In this document: in pieces, positions 3,865 through 6,057 of the stretch | Position numbering within the stretch: position 1 is the first letter of the stretch | Layout of the letters: each line of letters begins with the position of its first letter | From: JBEATZ01 sp041178545 | Lineage (GTDB): Bacteria; Planctomycetota; UBA1135; UBA2386 | Assembly (NCBI GenBank): GCA_041178545.1 | Contig: JBEGVB010000108.1 | Location: 1-6,057, forward strand | DNA length: 6,057 nt | Direction of reading: 5' to 3' | Notes under the pieces: generated by a model | What the model was told of the DNA's origin: nothing | The model's input: only the letters and a program-made list of their open reading frames with translations | The model's database searches: none | Program-made: the position numbers and the translations under genes

Positions 3865-6057
3865 CTACGGCCTGGAGCCGACGACCCATGCGATCCCCTG
3901 GGACGCAGCCAGACCGACGATCCCGCTCGGCCCGGTCCGGACATTCAAGACCTGGTCCAGCACCTGGACCCCGTTCAGCGAGGGTGAGTTGGGTATCAAG
4001 ATGCTGTGCAACACGACGGAACTCCCGCTCGGCGGCGTAACGAGGAGGGTGGCAACGGGATTTACGAGCAGGTCGCAGGGACCGCCAAGCCCAGGCAGGA
4101 TGACGGAAAGCGGCGTTGCTGCAATCTGGAAACCGAGGACCACGACACCGAGGCTGTTCAGTTGGATGTTGTTGGTGCGCACAAGGGCAGGCTCACCAAT
4201 CCAAGGCAACCTGTCGACCGATGACTGGGGCGCGCTCGGATCCGTAGCGGAGCCGCAGGCGGAGCCGAAGGAGGTTGCTGTTGCACGACAGTTCGGTGCC
4301 AGCTGGCCCACACCGCCTCGCACGACGGTTTCGGCTGCAGCACGAGCCATGCCGCCAACGACTACATCGCCGTCGAAGCGAATCAGGAGAGAGCCACGAC
4401 CCCCACCGAGAAGTGCAATCGGATGGTCCTCTGCGGGGGGAACGCTGAAACCTGAGTCGAAGCGTGCGAGGGATCCCTGGAGGGTAGTGGTCGTGGTGCC
4501 GACGATCTCCTGCAGCTGCCCGCGGTAGAGCAGCCAGTTGTCAGCAGCCACCGACTTGAACGCTTGGGCATCGTTGACCCGCAGGACCGCCCCTGGGACT
4601 CTCTCGACGGGGCTGAGAATGATGCCGTTGTCGCTGCCGCGGTAGATGACCTGCCACGCCGGGTCATTGGACTGGACCGCAACAAGCCATTCCGATGTGC
4701 TTTGATACACGCCAACCGCGCCCACTGCCGGCGCACCAACGGAGATTCCAGACAGCAGGTATGGATCCCATCGGGCACCAGCAAGTTGGAAGCGCGCGAG
4801 GTTGTTGACCACGAGGTTGCCCGTGCCCGCGGTGACAAACGTGCCAGCGACGCAGAAGGAAGCGTTGATGGTGGCGAGGTGATCCACCACGGGGTTGCCG
4901 GTGTTGCCATCGAGTCCGCCGCCCACGTTCGACCAGACCCCGGACTGCAAGATCGCAAGGCCGCGCGCATTCACGCCTGCCATCGTGGTGAATGAACCGC
5001 CGGCCATGATGGTGGATCCCACACTTGCGAGCGCGTGGACCGGACCATTCGCCCCCCCACTGCCCACCTGCCCCCAGGACGTGCCATTCCACACCGCAAG
5101 GCGATCGGCCACGCCGCCCGTTGCGAGGGCGAAGTCACCACCGACATGGAGGCTGCCATTGACAACGATCATGGCGCGCACCTTGCCCACGCCGCCGGTG
5201 ACGCCATTCCCCAGCGGCTGCCAGTTGCCGGCACTGCCGATGGCCACGCCGTTCACCGTCGTGCCGTCGATCTGCTGGAAGTCACCTGCGATCACCGTCT
5301 GGCCGTTGAACTCCTCCACCGCGAGCACGTTGCCGCGGATCCCCTGCCCGTGGAGCGTCGTGCCGTCGGCGCGACGCAGGGCGTAGCTGGACTTGGAAGG
5401 GTCGTTGAACTCGAGGGCATTGACACCGGACGTGAGCTGACCGCCCTGCTGCGTCAGGCACGAGACCGTCGCCGGAGCGACCTCGAACACCTGTGTCCAT
5501 GCCGTGCCGTTCCACCGGTGCACCGTCGAGCCGGTGCCTGCATTGCACTCGAAGGACGAGGTGCCCACGCCGCGGACGAAGAGGGTGACACCGTCCGTCA
5601 CGTACGAGGCCGGCAACCCGCTCATCGGATTCCAACTCGACCCCACCAGCGCGGCAACGCGGGCCACGCCCTGCGCCGCAACCCCGCCGATGCTCGTGAA
5701 GCGGCCACCCACGAACAACAGCGTGCTGGTCAGTGCCACGGAACTGCGCACACCGAGGCTGTCGACGGCGGCATTCGGGTTGCCCGAGGCGCTCCAGGTC
5801 GTGCCGTTCCAGTTCCCAAGGTTGGTCGCGCTCACGCCGCCGATGGACGAGAACGAGCCGCCTGCGACAAGGTTGCCGTTGAACACCGCCAGCGCACGCA
5901 CGTCCGGCGTGATGGCGTTGAGGGCGCCGACGGCCGACCAGTTGGTGCCGTTCCACCGGGCGATGCCGGGCGCGGTGACGGCCGGCTGGCCGGGCGACGT
6001 GATGCTCGAGAACAATCCGCCGACGTAGAGCTCGTTCTGGAACACCGCTGCGGCCTT
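3865..6057 (-). CDS. Large secreted-type beta-propeller-like repeat protein with a planctomycete-type C-terminal domain, N-terminus off the right edge
   Basis: The frame runs from the right edge to TAG at 3865-3867, giving 730 visible residues. The first codons read K-A-A-A-V-F-Q-N and are mid-repeat, so the GTG at 6045 is internal and not a start. About twelve units of 45-50 residues follow, the clearest with the form 'V/A-GG-x-F-x-S-I-GGV-x-A-x-x-L-A-x-WNGT-x-W-x-x-VG'. Examples are 'LVAGGSFSSIGGVSATNLG', 'LHVGGDFALATGGVADRLA' and 'IMAGGSFTTMAGVNARGLA'. Such units resemble blades of delta-60/DUF5122- or Rax2-like propellers. The last about 140 residues (from 'NCRATATSFGSACG') differ: a strand-rich domain with 'GFQIAATPLSVILPGLGGPC' and 'LIPNSPSLNGVQVLDQVL', typical of C-terminal domains in planctomycete extracellular proteins. 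The Gly/Ser/Thr/Asn-rich, Lys-poor make-up and scattered Cys suit export. The signal peptide, if any, is outside the window. No catalytic motif is seen; a structural, surface or binding role is a guess. The reading frame is certain, the function is not. Confidence 0.5.
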   Translation of the reverse strand, partial: KAAAVFQNELYVGGLFSSITSPGQPAVTAPGIARWNGTNWSAVGALNAITPDVRALAVFNGNLVAGGSFSSIGGVSATNLGNWNGTTWSASGNPNAAVDSLGVRSSVALTSTLLFVGGRFTSIGGVAAQGVARVAALVGSSWNPMSGLPASYVTDGVTLFVRGVGTSSFECNAGTGSTVHRWNGTAWTQVFEVAPATVSCLTQQGGQLTSGVNALEFNDPSKSSYALRRADGTTLHGQGIRGNVLAVEEFNGQTVIAGDFQQIDGTTVNGVAIGSAGNWQPLGNGVTGGVGKVRAMIVVNGSLHVGGDFALATGGVADRLAVWNGTSWGQVGSGGANGPVHALASVGSTIMAGGSFTTMAGVNARGLAILQSGVWSNVGGGLDGNTGNPVVDHLATINASFCVAGTFVTAGTGNLVVNNLARFQLAGARWDPYLLSGISVGAPAVGAVGVYQSTSEWLVAVQSNDPAWQVIYRGSDNGIILSPVERVPGAVLRVNDAQAFKSVAADNWLLYRGQLQEIVGTTTTTLQGSLARFDSGFSVPPAEDHPIALLGGGRGSLLIRFDGDVVVGGMARAAAETVVRGGVGQLAPNCRATATSFGSACGSATDPSAPQSSVDRLPWIGEPALVRTNNIQLNSLGVVVLGFQIAATPLSVILPGLGGPCDLLVNPVATLLVTPPSGSSVVLHSILIPNSPSLNGVQVLDQVLNVRTGPSGIVGLAASQGIAWVVGSRP
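3868..4290 (-). other. C-terminal beta-sandwich-like domain of the secreted-type protein
   Basis: This coding segment gives the last about 141 residues, beginning 'CRATATSFGSACGSA'. It has no WNGT/VGGxF hallmarks and instead follows a pattern I know from the C-termini of many planctomycete extracellular proteins: a Cys-containing start, 'LPWIGEPALVRTNN', a hydrophobic strand 'VVVLGFQIAATPLSVILP', 'GLGGPCDLLVNP', 'IPNSPSLNGVQVLDQVL', and a final 'GLAASQGIAWVVG' strand just before the stop. Cys residues near the start and in 'GGPCDLL' are probably a conserved disulfide pair. Its role may be in sorting or surface attachment, but no mechanism is visible. The DNA here is somewhat less GC-rich than the repeat region: about 57-62% over 4081-4200 against about 68-70% in lines at 5041 and 5761. 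Confidence 0.5.
4291..6057 (-). repeat. Array of about twelve degenerate 45-50-residue propeller-like repeats within the large secreted-type protein
   Basis: The coding region holds tandem units whose hallmark pieces recur: a GG-x-F strand, a GGV/AGV turn, and W-N-G-T before W-x-x-V-G. The WNGT box is also visible in the DNA: gtgccgttcca on the plus strand occurs near 5504, 5801 and 5945, with a variant (gtgccattcca) near 5081. The units nearest the right edge and those around 4950-5170 are the best preserved. Those around 5310-5610 and 4400-4720 have lost most hallmark residues and are assigned by spacing only. A Cys in 'SSFECNAG' and one in 'VSCLTQQ' lie about 29 residues apart within the degenerate stretch and could form a disulfide. 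Unit number is approximate. Confidence 0.5.

Noticed and set aside
3542..3889. A 115-codon Cys-rich minus-strand frame in the gap, overlapping the end of the propeller gene by 25 bp
   Set aside because: About 78% of third positions are G/C, less biased than in the kinase gene. It has nine Cys but no recognisable motif, no clear ribosome-binding site, and several strong hairpins inside it. A small or decayed gene cannot be excluded.
4291..6057. DNA repeats in the propeller gene as a mobile or CRISPR-like array
   Set aside because: The similarity is at protein level (WNGT/VGGxF units), the copies are diverged and in frame, and there are no conserved direct repeats with unique spacers.

Overview
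This 6 kb, GC-rich window (about 67% G+C in the lines I counted) reads like a chromosomal segment of a high-GC Gram-negative bacterium. The best clue to its identity is the C-terminal domain of the large secreted-type protein at the right end. It has the pattern Cys-Gly, a 'G-x-P-A-L-V-R-T' strand, 'ATPLSVILPGLGGPC', 'IPNSPSLNGVQ' and a terminal small hydrophobic strand. I associate this pattern with extracellular proteins of marine or freshwater Planctomycetota of the 'Pla/Poly30' type. That placement is inference from memory, not a search result.

Layout from left to right. Positions 1-200 (+) hold the last 65 codons of a CorC/HlyC-type membrane protein (transporter-associated domain). It converges, with only 6 bp between stop codons, on a GNAT-family acetyltransferase (207-890, -). 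Upstream of that on the same strand, after 137 bp, lies a complete hybrid sensor histidine kinase (1028-3493, -): TM, periplasmic sensor, TM, HAMP, HisKA, HATPase and two receivers. Next is a 371-bp gene-poor gap (3494-3864) holding a Shine-Dalgarno site, a leader hairpin and several strong stem-loops. The rest (3865-6057, -) is the C-terminal 730 residues of a very repetitive, probably secreted beta-propeller-like protein with WNGT/VGGxF repeats and a C-terminal beta-sandwich-like domain. Its N-terminus lies beyond the right edge.

How the genes relate: three genes lie on the minus strand, but the gaps (371 and 137 bp) do not suggest one tight operon. The kinase has no separate response regulator or HPt gene beside it here, so its partner must be elsewhere. 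I see no tRNA, rRNA, CRISPR array, transposase or phage gene. Nothing here amounts to a clear new multi-gene system. The most unusual points are the stand-alone GNAT from a family I know mostly as a nitrilase fusion, the run of hairpins in the large gap, and the propeller protein itself.

[Form note: the original gave no feature confidence values; the uniform 0.5 is a placeholder required by the schema, not an estimate.]
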